Assembly (NCBI GenBank): GCA_964542985.1
Contig: CAZIWH010000016.1
Span: 1-30,419, forward strand
Origin: QNYQ01 sp964542985
Lineage (GTDB): Archaea; Thermoproteota; Thermoprotei_A; Sulfolobales; Pyrodictiaceae
Reading direction: 5' to 3'
Length of the DNA stretch: 30,419 nucleotides
How positions within the stretch are numbered: position 1 is the stretch's first letter; every line of letters starts with the position of its first letter. The position numbers and the translations under genes are program-made. The notes under the pieces are model-generated. The model had not been told where the DNA came from and ran no database searches. It worked only from the letters and a program-made list of their open reading frames with translations. Positions 15,037 to 22,609 of this stretch are shown here, piece after piece.

Positions 15037-16890
15037 GTGGTGGCGGTTGTATCGGCCAAGGAGAGGGGAAAGAGGCCGAGCCTAGGCACAGTTATAGATG
15101 CAGTAGCGCTAGCTGTCTTCGGCCAGGTCGCAGAAAGGATAGCGATAAGCTTCAAGCTTCATGAGTCGCTTAGAAGGGCTGGCATGAACATACATCCTAG
15201 GCTCTACGTGGCCAGGCTTCTCTTCTACCTCTTCGTGCTTACAATGGGGCTCGTCGCGGCAGACTTCTACGTCTTTATATTCACGCAGTCCATGATTCTC
15301 AAGGCGGTATTGGCGCTGGCCACGCTCATAGTGCCCCTTGTGGCGTTCGCCTGGGGCCTATACTATCCGGAGACCAAGGCTACGGAGCGCGCCTCTAAGG
15401 TTGACCTTGAGTTCCCGTTCTTCGCGGCCTACATGACGGCTATGGCATACGGTGGCGTCAGCCCGGAAAAGCTTGTCGAGCGTCTGACCCAAATCAAGGT
15501 TTTCAAGGCTCTACGCGAGGAAGCCTTGAGGATAATGAGGGATGTGAGGATATTCGGCCAGAACATATTGACAGCAATGGAGAGGAATGCGCTCTGGCAC
15601 CCTTCGAGGCTCTACAGAGACTTCATGCTAGGCTACTTGACTACTATAAGGACGGGTGGCGATGTTATACACTACCTAGAGATAAGAACCCACGAGGTCT
15701 TCCAGGCGAGGATGGAGGATCTCAAGAGCCGCGCCGAGAGAGTTGGTTTCATAGTAGAGGCCTACGCAGCTGTAGCAGTCTTGGGTACACTGTCACTCTA
15801 CATATTCTTCATCATAAGCGGACTCATAGGCACTGGTGGTGGAGCTTTCAGCGGCACAGCAGGCATCATACTGTACAGCTTCGTAGTGCTTCCCCTTATA
15901 GTTGTGTTGCTGTTGATGATGCTTAGCTCGCTGTTGCCAAGCCAGGAGAACATCCGGGAACCATACGCGTATCTGATGATAAGTGCGCCGCTGGGCATAT
16001 TGATAACAATGGCGGGCATTAGTATGGTTGGCGGATTTATGCCTACCGTGGGCAACAGGGTTGACGTCACGCACATACGTGACGTCACACTGATAGTCGG
16101 CCTAGGTCTGATAGTACTGAGTCTAGGGCCGGGCGTAGTATATCTATCCAAGTCTAGGCGCGAGAAAGCGATATCCAAGGGCCTCGCGAACTTCTTCCGC
16201 GACCTCTCCGAGGTCAGGAGAACCGGGCTCAGCCCTGAGAAGAGCATCATGCTGCTCTCTGAGAGGGACTACGGTATACTGACGCCGGTGATTAGGAGGA
16301 TAGCTGGTGCCCTAGCGCTGGGCTTGCACGTGGAGAAGGCTGTGAGGCATGCAATAAGGGGCTACCGTAACTGGATACTCCGCGCCTCAATGAGGTTTCT
16401 GGTAGACGCTATGGAGGTAGGTGGCGGTAACCCGCATACCCTCGATTCGTTAGCCCGCTATATCTCAACGCTAGTTGAGATAAATGAGCAGCTGAAGAAG
16501 AGACTGAAAGCCTACATACTAATGCCCTACTTTGGTGCGATAATGGTTGCCGTAACGAGCATATTGACGCTTTCCATGCTTGTTAGTGCGGTTACGCATA
16601 CAGGACTTGTGGGCCACGGAACTAGCTTTATGGGTGGATTGAGGGTGAACATAAGCCCGCAGAACATAACAGAGTTGATGTTAATAGCATCGCTGGCCTC
16701 GGTGTTTAATGCATGGCTAAGCGGGCTTGTGGCGGGGAAGATACAGGATCAGAGCCTGGCGGCTGGCTTCGTGCACGCAGCGGTGCTGACACTGATCGTC
16801 GTGGCTGTATTGGCGCTTCTATTGACGGGCAGTGGAGGAATGCTGGGAATAGGGGCCAGGCATGCAGCAACAAGGCTAGCAGTACCATGA
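15037..16890 (+). CDS. TadC/PilC/ArlJ-like pilus membrane platform protein (two T2SSF units)
   Basis: A 617-residue polytopic membrane protein partner of the preceding ATPase. Two T2SSF-like cytoplasmic helical units are visible. The first is around residues 125-230 (FPFFAAYMTAMAYGG motif and later TIRTGGDVIHYLE). The second is around 380-490 (FFRDLSEVRRTGLSPEKSI and VDAMEVGGGNPHTLDSLARY). Each is followed by hydrophobic helices, with about eight or nine in all. This doubled architecture matches archaeal ArlJ/AapF-type platforms. Start GTG 15037 follows GGGTGAGG. The end lies only 12 bp from the end of the convergent nucS gene. Operonic with the ATPase. Confidence 0.9.
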   Translation: MVAVVSAKERGKRPSLGTVIDAVALAVFGQVAERIAISFKLHESLRRAGMNIHPRLYVARLLFYLFVLTMGLVAADFYVFIFTQSMILKAVLALATLIVPLVAFAWGLYYPETKATERASKVDLEFPFFAAYMTAMAYGGVSPEKLVERLTQIKVFKALREEALRIMRDVRIFGQNILTAMERNALWHPSRLYRDFMLGYLTTIRTGGDVIHYLEIRTHEVFQARMEDLKSRAERVGFIVEAYAAVAVLGTLSLYIFFIISGLIGTGGGAFSGTAGIILYSFVVLPLIVVLLLMMLSSLLPSQENIREPYAYLMISAPLGILITMAGISMVGGFMPTVGNRVDVTHIRDVTLIVGLGLIVLSLGPGVVYLSKSRREKAISKGLANFFRDLSEVRRTGLSPEKSIMLLSERDYGILTPVIRRIAGALALGLHVEKAVRHAIRGYRNWILRASMRFLVDAMEVGGGNPHTLDSLARYISTLVEINEQLKKRLKAYILMPYFGAIMVAVTSILTLSMLVSAVTHTGLVGHGTSFMGGLRVNISPQNITELMLIASLASVFNAWLSGLVAGKIQDQSLAAGFVHAAVLTLIVVAVLALLLTGSGGMLGIGARHAATRLAVP

Positions 16891-16902
16891 ACCTTGTTCG
16901 TC

Positions 16903-17697
16903 CTATTTTACGAAATCTAGCAGCGTCGGGCCCCTCGGCCTCCTCGTCTTATCCTTCTCAGCCTTCTTGTAGAGCTTCGCTAGCTCTATCTGCTTGTACT
17001 CTAGGCCTAGTGCCTGGAGTAGGGACTTCGCCTCCTTCGTTATTGATGGTGCTACCAGTATCCCCCGGAGTGGTGCGCCCGGGTTCTCCTTCTTCAATGC
17101 ATCCACATAGCCCTTCAGCTGGAGCACTGCGTCTCTGCCGGCGGTGACGCGCTTGACTTCAATTATCACCGTACGGCCCTCTCTGTCAACCGCGAATATG
17201 TCCACGTAGCCTGGGCCCAAGGGACGCTCGGTGCGCAGCACCCTCAGCCCAGGCTCTATTTCCTCCGGGTGACGTGCAAGGTAGTCCCGTATCTCCGCCT
17301 CATCCATGTACTCTATGAACTCTGCTACGTCCTCGAGGCCCTCGGCTACGGTCACCATGTAGAATGTGGAGAAATAGACCTCTAGGACCTCCCTGGGTCT
17401 CCCGCGGACGCTTCTCAACATAAGCCCCTCATCTGTCACCTCTACTGTTATCGCTTGGCTGTCCGGCTGCCAGTTTACTGGCGAGTAGCCCGTCGGCCTA
17501 TGGACGAGTACTGCTCCATCGGGCTTGACTATTACTAGCCTATCTCCCCAGCCGAGCCTACTGGCCCCCCTTCCATGGTACAGTGCCTTGCACCGGCCGA
17601 GGATGATTACCAGCTTCTTTTTCGCTACAGCTTCGCGGAGCAGCACCTCTGCCCGGTTTAGGCTTGGGTTAGTCTCAACACTCAGCCTGGGCGGCAT
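16903..17697 (-). CDS. nucS: Endonuclease NucS (EndoMS, mismatch/flap endonuclease)
   Basis: A 264-residue archaeal NucS. The N-terminal DNA-binding domain begins with the family motif GRCKALYHGRG (34-44), then WGDRLVIVKPDG and GYSPVNWQP. The C-terminal RecB-like nuclease domain holds D166 in VDIFAVD, E180 and K182 in IIEVKR, and Q193 after it. Thus the D-ExK site is intact. The last residues PTLLDF resemble a PCNA-interacting tail as in other NucS proteins. The enzyme cuts mismatched duplex or branched DNA and is the likely mismatch-repair route in archaea without MutS/MutL. ATG 17697 is the start. It is divergent from primase large subunit PriL. Confidence 0.95.
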   Translation of the reverse strand: MPPRLSVETNPSLNRAEVLLREAVAKKKLVIILGRCKALYHGRGASRLGWGDRLVIVKPDGAVLVHRPTGYSPVNWQPDSQAITVEVTDEGLMLRSVRGRPREVLEVYFSTFYMVTVAEGLEDVAEFIEYMDEAEIRDYLARHPEEIEPGLRVLRTERPLGPGYVDIFAVDREGRTVIIEVKRVTAGRDAVLQLKGYVDALKKENPGAPLRGILVAPSITKEAKSLLQALGLEYKQIELAKLYKKAEKDKTRRPRGPTLLDFVK

Positions 17698-17853
17698 GTC
17701 GTTCCGGCCCCTGGGTGGAGGGATGTTTTTGCCGCCTCTGGGGGCTATCCGTCTGAGGGCTTATCGGGGTGTACGCCTCTGTAGCTGGTGTACTGTCCCC
17801 GGGGCTCGGTTGGCATCGTGACTCATCTTTACGGGGAGCGTGGAGGAGAGTTG

Positions 17854-18969
17854 ATGGGAGTCACCGCCGTCATAGACATGAGGATGTTCCCATACTTCGG
17901 CGACCCGGAGCGAGTAGCGATGACCCGTTACGGTATGTCCGCTATCGATGTCGTGGTTCGTCTAAGCGAGGTGGCTGATAGGGGCTTCGAGCGCCTTCGT
18001 GGTGCCGTGACTAGGCTCCGAATCCCGGAGCCTGCCGAGAACGTGGAGACGGAGGTGCTCTCCTTCTATGCGGCGGCATTACTGGCTGCGGCCAGTGGTA
18101 GCAGGTGGGCTATCTCTCGCCTCGCTCTAGCGGAGGCTGATAGAGCTTATCGTCTCCTCGAGGGGGCGGAAGACTCGCTTACGGCCTCCGTAGCGCGGCT
18201 TGCTGGTGTCCGGAGCTTCAAGTACCTTGGCTCAAGGGGCTACTCTGAGCCCATAGCACTTGTCAACCTCGTGCCCGTGAGCCGCATGTACCCCTACTCT
18301 GTGAGCTTCGTTGAGTACGTCGCTGTAGGCCGGCGCCTCCTAGGGGACGATGCCTGGCGCCCGGTGAACCTTCCTGTGCGCGGCGGCACGGTATACCTCG
18401 ACAAGCACCACGCGGTGAGGCTGGTAAAGGAGGCCCTAAACACGTTCATAGAGGAGAGGATACTCGAGTTAGGCTCCCAGCTCGACAAGAGCCGCCTGGA
18501 GGCACTTCAGCCCTGGGTGGAGAAGGTCCAGCAGGTGTTAGCGGAAAAGAGGAAGCCGAGAACCCGCGGCGGCAGAATAGAGGTTCCGAAGGGTGTTGTC
18601 GTTGAGGAGGCATTCCCGCCTTGCATGCGGGATATATTGGAGAGGGCTAGACGTGGCGAACACTTGAGCCATCACGAGAGGTTCGCGATAGCTACCTTTC
18701 TCCTAAATATTGGAGCTGAGGTAGACTATGTTGTAGACGTGTTCAGAAATATGCCTGACTTCAAGGAGAAGATGACACGATACCAGGTGGAGCACCTAGC
18801 GGGCCTCAGAGGCTCCGGGAAGAAATATCGCACCTATAGCTGCGAGAAAATGCGCACCCTGGGCCTCTGTAAGACAGACTGCGGCACCCGCAGCCCCATC
18901 CAGGCGTACTACCGAGCCCTCCGCGGAAAGAGCAGGGCCCGGAAGAGCGAAGAAGCTGAGAGTACATAA
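17854..18969 (+). CDS. priL: DNA primase large subunit PriL
   Basis: 371 residues from ATG 17854, chosen because GGAGGAG lies five bases before it. The open frame extends to GTG 17788, but the extra residues look unlike family N termini. The C-terminal iron-sulfur domain is clear: AFPPCMRDIL, HHERFAIATFLLN, and a Cys set at 257, 330, 339 and 343 able to bind the [4Fe-4S] cluster of PriL. The protein partners with catalytic PriS, which is not in the window, to make primers at replication forks. The N-terminal helical half is divergent, as usual. It shares its 156-bp upstream gap with nucS. Confidence 0.95.
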   Translation: MGVTAVIDMRMFPYFGDPERVAMTRYGMSAIDVVVRLSEVADRGFERLRGAVTRLRIPEPAENVETEVLSFYAAALLAAASGSRWAISRLALAEADRAYRLLEGAEDSLTASVARLAGVRSFKYLGSRGYSEPIALVNLVPVSRMYPYSVSFVEYVAVGRRLLGDDAWRPVNLPVRGGTVYLDKHHAVRLVKEALNTFIEERILELGSQLDKSRLEALQPWVEKVQQVLAEKRKPRTRGGRIEVPKGVVVEEAFPPCMRDILERARRGEHLSHHERFAIATFLLNIGAEVDYVVDVFRNMPDFKEKMTRYQVEHLAGLRGSGKKYRTYSCEKMRTLGLCKTDCGTRSPIQAYYRALRGKSRARKSEEAEST

Positions 18970-19022
18970 CCTGTCTATACGCTTAGCAAAGTAGTACCCC
19001 TAAGCCTCGAAGGCTGATAAGG

Positions 19023-19030
19023 TTATAAGT
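19023..19030 (+). promoter_or_regulatory. TATA box for the winged-helix/S25e operon
   Basis: GGTTATAAGTAG stands out in the 119-bp gap after priL, with purine-rich sequence (GATAAGG) just upstream as expected for a BRE. Initiation near 19050 leaves a leader of about 40 bases with GAGGAGGGTG before the ATG at 19089. It also excludes the upstream in-frame ATG at 19032. Confidence 0.6.
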
Positions 19031-19088
19031 AGTGCTTACACATGGCCAACAGCACGGAGATCCGGTCAGAGAGGAGGGTGGGCGGAAA

Positions 19089-19331
19089 ATGCCCACCCGC
19101 ACCGGCCTCGACGAGGTTGACCTCGCGATCCTGCGTGCACTTCGCGAACTAGGTAGGCCCGCGCGCCCCAAGGAGATAGCTGCCCACGCCGGGCTTGATG
19201 CGCGCCGCGTCGCGGCTAAGATGCGGAAGCTCCGCCGCCTGGGTATCGTGGAGAGGGTTGAGGAGGGCGTCTATAGGATAACAGAAGAGGGTCTCAGGGC
19301 ACTGGAGCAGCCACGGGCACTCCCCGCCTAG
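19089..19331 (+). CDS. Small winged-helix DNA-binding protein
   Basis: An 80-residue protein that is almost entirely one winged helix-turn-helix domain: DLAILRALRELG, PKEIAAHAGLDARRVAAKMRKLRRLGIVERV, then a short wing, GVYRITEEGLRAL. This is the layout of archaeal MarR/Lrp-like and other wHTH regulators. ATG 19089 has a strong GAGGAGGGTG ribosome-binding site. The stop is followed, in the same frame and 60 bases later, by the S25e start, with no start codon between. The target is unknown. Its position before two translation-related genes suggests either local regulation or simple co-transcription. Confidence 0.8.
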   Translation: MPTRTGLDEVDLAILRALRELGRPARPKEIAAHAGLDARRVAAKMRKLRRLGIVERVEEGVYRITEEGLRALEQPRALPA

Positions 19332-19337
19332 CCGCAT

Positions 19338-19347
19338 CTTTTATCTA
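19338..19347 (+). promoter_or_regulatory. TATA-like element before S25e
   Basis: CTTTTATCTA lies just after the wHTH stop, about 50 bp before the S25e GTG. Initiation near 19367 would leave a 25-base leader containing GGGGGAG. A weak internal promoter; the four T could instead act as a partial terminator for the wHTH gene. Confidence 0.4.
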
Positions 19348-19391
19348 AGCCCCGGGGCTGGGGTGCGCCACTTCCTCTATGGGGGAGAGCT

Positions 19392-19622
19392 GTGTCGGAG
19401 AGGGCACGTGAGCACACAGCTTTCGTCCCTGAGAGGCTCTACAAGAGGATAAGCAGGGATGTTACTAGGGAGAAGTTTGTGACTCCCTACATGATAGCAG
19501 AGAAGTACAGCATGACTATAAGCCTCGCTAAGCAGGTGCTCAAGAGGCTTGAGAATGAGGGCATAGTGAAGCTCTATGCTCCAAATCGCCGTGCCCCCCT
19601 CTACATGGTTGTGAGGAAGTAG
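19392..19622 (+). CDS. rps25e: 30S ribosomal protein S25e
   Basis: 76 residues with the archaeal S25e core: VPERLYKRI, then FVTPYMIAEKYSMTISLAKQ, VLKRLENEGIVKLY and NRRAPLYMV, a winged-helix ribosomal protein of the small-subunit head. GTG 19392 follows GGGGGAG. It is shorter than many S25e proteins, lacking the usual basic N-terminal tail. There is no alternative: reading back in frame, no ATG, GTG or TTG occurs before the stop of the wHTH gene. It sits between that gene and the Rqc2-like gene. Being a wHTH fold, a regulator is the alternative, but the NRR-P-LY ending is specific. Confidence 0.85.
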   Translation: MSERAREHTAFVPERLYKRISRDVTREKFVTPYMIAEKYSMTISLAKQVLKRLENEGIVKLYAPNRRAPLYMVVRK

Positions 19623-19625
19623 CCC

Positions 19626-19650
19626 TAGGGGAGGAGAGGCTCCTCCCCTA
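19626..19650 (+). other. Perfect 11-bp hairpin containing a ribosome-binding-like sequence
   Basis: TAGGGGAGGAG and CTCCTCCCCTA are exact reverse complements around a three-base loop AGG. It begins three bases after the S25e stop and ends nine bases before GTG 19660. The left arm contains GGGGAGGAG, a strong anti-16S match that would be hidden when the hairpin forms. It may act as a terminator/processing element or a translational control element between S25e and the Rqc2-like gene. Confidence 0.6.
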
Positions 19651-19659
19651 CAGCGTGGG

Positions 19660-21720
19660 GTGGCATCGTTTTTGATTAAGAGAAAGAAGAGCATGACTAG
19701 CTTTGACGTCGCGGCTGTGGCTAGTGAGCTTAGAGCCTACCTGGGCTCAAGAATAGTCAACGTATACGCCCTGCCCGGTCCTAGTGGCCTCCTCCTCAAA
19801 CTTAAGGGATCGCAAGGCGATGCCAGGCTGGTAATAGTTCCTGGCGAGAAAGCGCACCTTACACGTTACGATGTGGCTGAGAAGGGTTTCCCTCCACCCC
19901 TCGTCATGGGTATAAGGAAACATGTGCGCGGCTCGAGGCTTACGAGTGTCGAGCAGCACGGCTTCGACCGCATACTGGTCCTCGGGTTCGGGACGCGGAG
20001 CGGGGAGTGGAGGCTCGTAGCCGAACTCCTGCCGCGTGGTGTTGTAGCACTGCTGAGCAGCGACGGGAGAATAGTGCAGGTTACGGAGCAGAAGGAGATG
20101 AGGGACCGTGTGCTCCGCCGCGGCCTCCCCTATCAGCCTCCGCCGGGAGCGAGCATTCACCCCAGGCAGCTCACGGTTGAGCATGTCCGCGCGGCTCTTG
20201 GAGGCAAAGGTGAGGCGGCTAGGCTCCTAGCCCGCGGCCTGGGTTATCCCGGCGAGGCTGTTGAGGAGGCGCTCCTACGCTGCGGCCTCGACCCCTCTAT
20301 TCCCGGAGGTGAGGCTGCGGAGGCGGCTGAGTGCATCGTTGAGACGCTTCGGTCCCTCTACGAGGAGGCATTGAAGGGGTCGGGCTACCTGATCTATCCT
20401 CGGGAAGGGGGCGCTGCTCTGACCGTTGTGCCTTTTGAGCCCCGCGGCCTCTCGGGGAAGTATGAGTTTCGCGTGGAGAGATTGGAGAGTATAAGCGAGG
20501 CGCTGGACAAATTCTTCGTTGAGGAGGTGAAGAGGACAGAGGAGGAGGCCGCTGTACGTGAAGTAGAGGCTGAGCGCCGTCGCCTCATGGCGAGTCTTGA
20601 GAGGGCTAGGAAGAATCTGGAGGAGTTGAGGGAGAAGGCTGCTCGGCTGGAGAAGTACATGGAGCTGATAGGGGAGAACATCGGGCTCGTCTACGAGGCT
20701 GTGGAATGTGCGAGACGTATGAGGGAGAAGGCGGGCTGGGATTACATAGTCGGTAACTGTCCCTCCGTAGTAGACGTTAATCCCTCCCAGGGTATCATAA
20801 TACTATCCATAGAAGGAATCAGTATCCCAGTTGACGTAAGGGTTGATCCATCCAGGCTGCTGGTCGAGTTGTCCCGTAAGGCAGGAGAGTTGAGGGCTAA
20901 GATAGAGAGGGGCAAGCGGAGCCTGGCCGAAATAGAGGAGAAGCTCCGCAGGCTCAGCGAGCAGGTGGAGAGAAGGGCTGTAAGGGCCAGGGCCCTGGTC
21001 AGGCGCCGCGAGTGGTATGAGAAGTACCACTGGCTTGTGAGTAGCCACGGGTTCCTAGCTATAGGTGGCAGGGATGCGAGCCAAAACGAGTCCGTAGTTA
21101 AGAGATACTTGAACGAGAAGAGGATATTCATGCATGCCGACATCCATGGCGCTCCTGCGGTGGTAGTGTTCGCAGAGGGCGTGGAGCCCCCAGAGGGCGA
21201 CCTTCGCGAGGCCGCGCTCCTCACGGCAGCCTATTCCAAGGCCTGGAAAGGGGGCGTGGGCTCTGTTGACGTCTACTGGGTCTGGGGCAGCCAGGTCTCC
21301 AAGTCGCCGCCGCCAGGCGAGTACCTGGCGAGAGGAGCCTTCATGGTCTACGGTAAACGCAACTATATACGCAACGTAGAGCTCCGCCTCGGCATAGGTG
21401 TGGGCGAGGAAAATGGTGCCCCGGTAGTCATAGTTGGGCCGCCCGACCTGGTTGCGAGAAGGAGCATAGTCTACGCCGTACTGGTGCCCGGCGACGAGGA
21501 CCCATCTAAGCTCGCGGCCAGGCTCCGTCGCCTCTTCAGGGCGAAGGCTGGCGAAAAGGCCCCCCTGGTGGAGGCGGTAAAGTCAGAGGAGATTAGGCTA
21601 CGGATACCTGGTCGTGCGAGGGCGATATACGTTGGCAGGGGAGAGGCGAGGGAACGGCCCAGGCCCATTAGAGAGGTACGTGGCGAAGAGGCTGGCGAGA
21701 CTACGGATAGTAGCCCTTAG
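19660..21720 (+). CDS. rqcH: Rqc2/RqcH/NEMF-family ribosome quality-control protein
   Basis: 686 residues with the full NEMF/FbpA architecture. The NFACT-N domain (MTSFDVAAVASEL, then MGIRKHVRG and the FDR motif of residues about 105-110) is followed by a helix-hairpin-helix region (about 180-230). A long coiled coil comes next (about 285-345 and 395-450). The NFACT-R domain (KYHWLVSSHGFLAIGGRDASQNE; MHADIHGA) closes the conserved part, and a basic-acidic tail ends it. Homologues bind obstructed large ribosomal subunits and recruit tRNA to add C-terminal tails to stalled peptides. GTG 19660 is the longest start; TTG 19672 has GGGGTGG at a better distance. It is downstream of S25e. Its 3' end overlaps the small membrane protein gene. 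Confidence 0.93.
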   Translation: MASFLIKRKKSMTSFDVAAVASELRAYLGSRIVNVYALPGPSGLLLKLKGSQGDARLVIVPGEKAHLTRYDVAEKGFPPPLVMGIRKHVRGSRLTSVEQHGFDRILVLGFGTRSGEWRLVAELLPRGVVALLSSDGRIVQVTEQKEMRDRVLRRGLPYQPPPGASIHPRQLTVEHVRAALGGKGEAARLLARGLGYPGEAVEEALLRCGLDPSIPGGEAAEAAECIVETLRSLYEEALKGSGYLIYPREGGAALTVVPFEPRGLSGKYEFRVERLESISEALDKFFVEEVKRTEEEAAVREVEAERRRLMASLERARKNLEELREKAARLEKYMELIGENIGLVYEAVECARRMREKAGWDYIVGNCPSVVDVNPSQGIIILSIEGISIPVDVRVDPSRLLVELSRKAGELRAKIERGKRSLAEIEEKLRRLSEQVERRAVRARALVRRREWYEKYHWLVSSHGFLAIGGRDASQNESVVKRYLNEKRIFMHADIHGAPAVVVFAEGVEPPEGDLREAALLTAAYSKAWKGGVGSVDVYWVWGSQVSKSPPPGEYLARGAFMVYGKRNYIRNVELRLGIGVGEENGAPVVIVGPPDLVARRSIVYAVLVPGDEDPSKLAARLRRLFRAKAGEKAPLVEAVKSEEIRLRIPGRARAIYVGRGEARERPRPIREVRGEEAGETTDSSP

Positions 21721-21964
21721 GGTAGCCTCCTCGCTGGCATCCGGCCTAGTAGGGGGCTTCGCCGGCTACCGGGTCGGGGCCCTAGCTTGCCTCGGGGCTG
21801 CATCGGCTGCGGCACTGCTCTACCTTGCTGCAGGAATCTATGCCGAACGCTATGTCGAGAAAGGTGTAATCAAGCCCTCCGAGAAATGGACGGCTGGCGC
21901 CCTCTCAGCGGCCACGGGGTTCCTGGTAGGACTCTACCTTGGCTCAGCCCTCGGCTTCCCCTAG
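21680..21964 (+). CDS. Small membrane protein of unknown function
   Basis: Not recognised. From GTG 21680 (GAGAGGT just upstream) it is 94 residues: a basic N terminus (VAKRLARLR) and about three hydrophobic stretches (VASSLASGLVGGFAGYRVGA; CLGAASAAALLYLAAGIYA; ALSAATGFLVGLYLGSALG). Glycine and alanine spacing suggests tightly packed helices. It overlaps the Rqc2-like gene by 41 bp and the end of the convergent SPOUT gene by 21 bp. The open frame runs further back to 21614, but that would lengthen the overlap. Probably co-translated with the Rqc2-like gene; a functional link is unproven. Confidence 0.6.
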   Translation: MAKRLARLRIVALRVASSLASGLVGGFAGYRVGALACLGAASAAALLYLAAGIYAERYVEKGVIKPSEKWTAGALSAATGFLVGLYLGSALGFP

Positions 21965-22609
21965 CCCCCGGCGCGCCTCAAGATACTCCTCGTAGCCGAG
22001 GCCACGGTGTAGCAGCTCAATAACCTCCCGGCTTATCAGCGGCCGCCCGCCTTGATCAGTGGGGTAGACGAAGGGCAGCACGACTTCCCTGACGAAGCCG
22101 TCCCCCAGGTCCATCTCTATAACGGGCGAAGCCACGACTGGGATGTCGTCCAACCTCCTCCCACGAGATACAAGGTAGGCGATATAGGCCGCGCCGTCAA
22201 TGCTGAACTGCTCCCTGCCTATATTCGCAGCCCTCATGCCCTTTTCCATAGCGTGTCGCGTGAGGAGGCGGTGCGTTCGACCCCTCGGGGGATGGTCGCC
22301 TAGAATTCCTCCAACTACTATGGCCTCCGCCGTGGCAGCGTCGCCTGGCTCGAGCCGGTTCTCTGCGACAAGGTCAAGTATTATCACGTTCTCGGGGCGA
22401 CTATAGAGCACGCCCTGGAGGTCAAGGATGCTCTTCCGGAAACAGTTGCCAGGCCCAACAACCTCGGCTATCTCGTCGCAGAAGCCACGCGCATTGGTGA
22501 CGACTAACGCGTCGCCTATGAGGCTCTTGGCGTGCCGGTACTCGGCCTTCAGCCACCGGGAGAAGTGGTCCTCAAGATGCTCTATCACTATCAGCGGTTT
22601 CTCCTTCAT
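21944..22609 (-). CDS. SPOUT-class SAM-dependent methyltransferase (DUF431 / Sfm1-like)
   Basis: 221 residues from ATG 22609. The N terminus KPLIVIEHLE, the central VGGILGDHPPRGRT segment and the following NIGREQFSIDGAAYIA match the trefoil-knot DUF431 family. Yeast Sfm1, which methylates an arginine of ribosomal protein S3, belongs to it, while archaeal members are annotated as predicted RNA methylases. Thus a ribosome-modifying role is likely and the target (protein or RNA) open. The frame continues upstream to 22660, which I reject because that doubles the overlap with the preceding gene and adds a non-conserved peptide. It overlaps the metallo-beta-lactamase-fold gene by 38 bp. Confidence 0.85.
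   Translation of the reverse strand: MKEKPLIVIEHLEDHFSRWLKAEYRHAKSLIGDALVVTNARGFCDEIAEVVGPGNCFRKSILDLQGVLYSRPENVIILDLVAENRLEPGDAATAEAIVVGGILGDHPPRGRTHRLLTRHAMEKGMRAANIGREQFSIDGAAYIAYLVSRGRRLDDIPVVASPVIEMDLGDGFVREVVLPFVYPTDQGGRPLISREVIELLHRGLGYEEYLEARRGLGEAEG

Noticed and set aside
17788..17853. Longer PriL start at GTG 17788
   Set aside because: The extra residues do not resemble PriL, and ATG 17854 has a strong GGAGGAG site five bases upstream.
19032..19088. Longer start of the wHTH protein at ATG 19032
   Set aside because: It lies before the predicted transcript start near 19050, and ATG 19089 has GAGGAGGGTG upstream.
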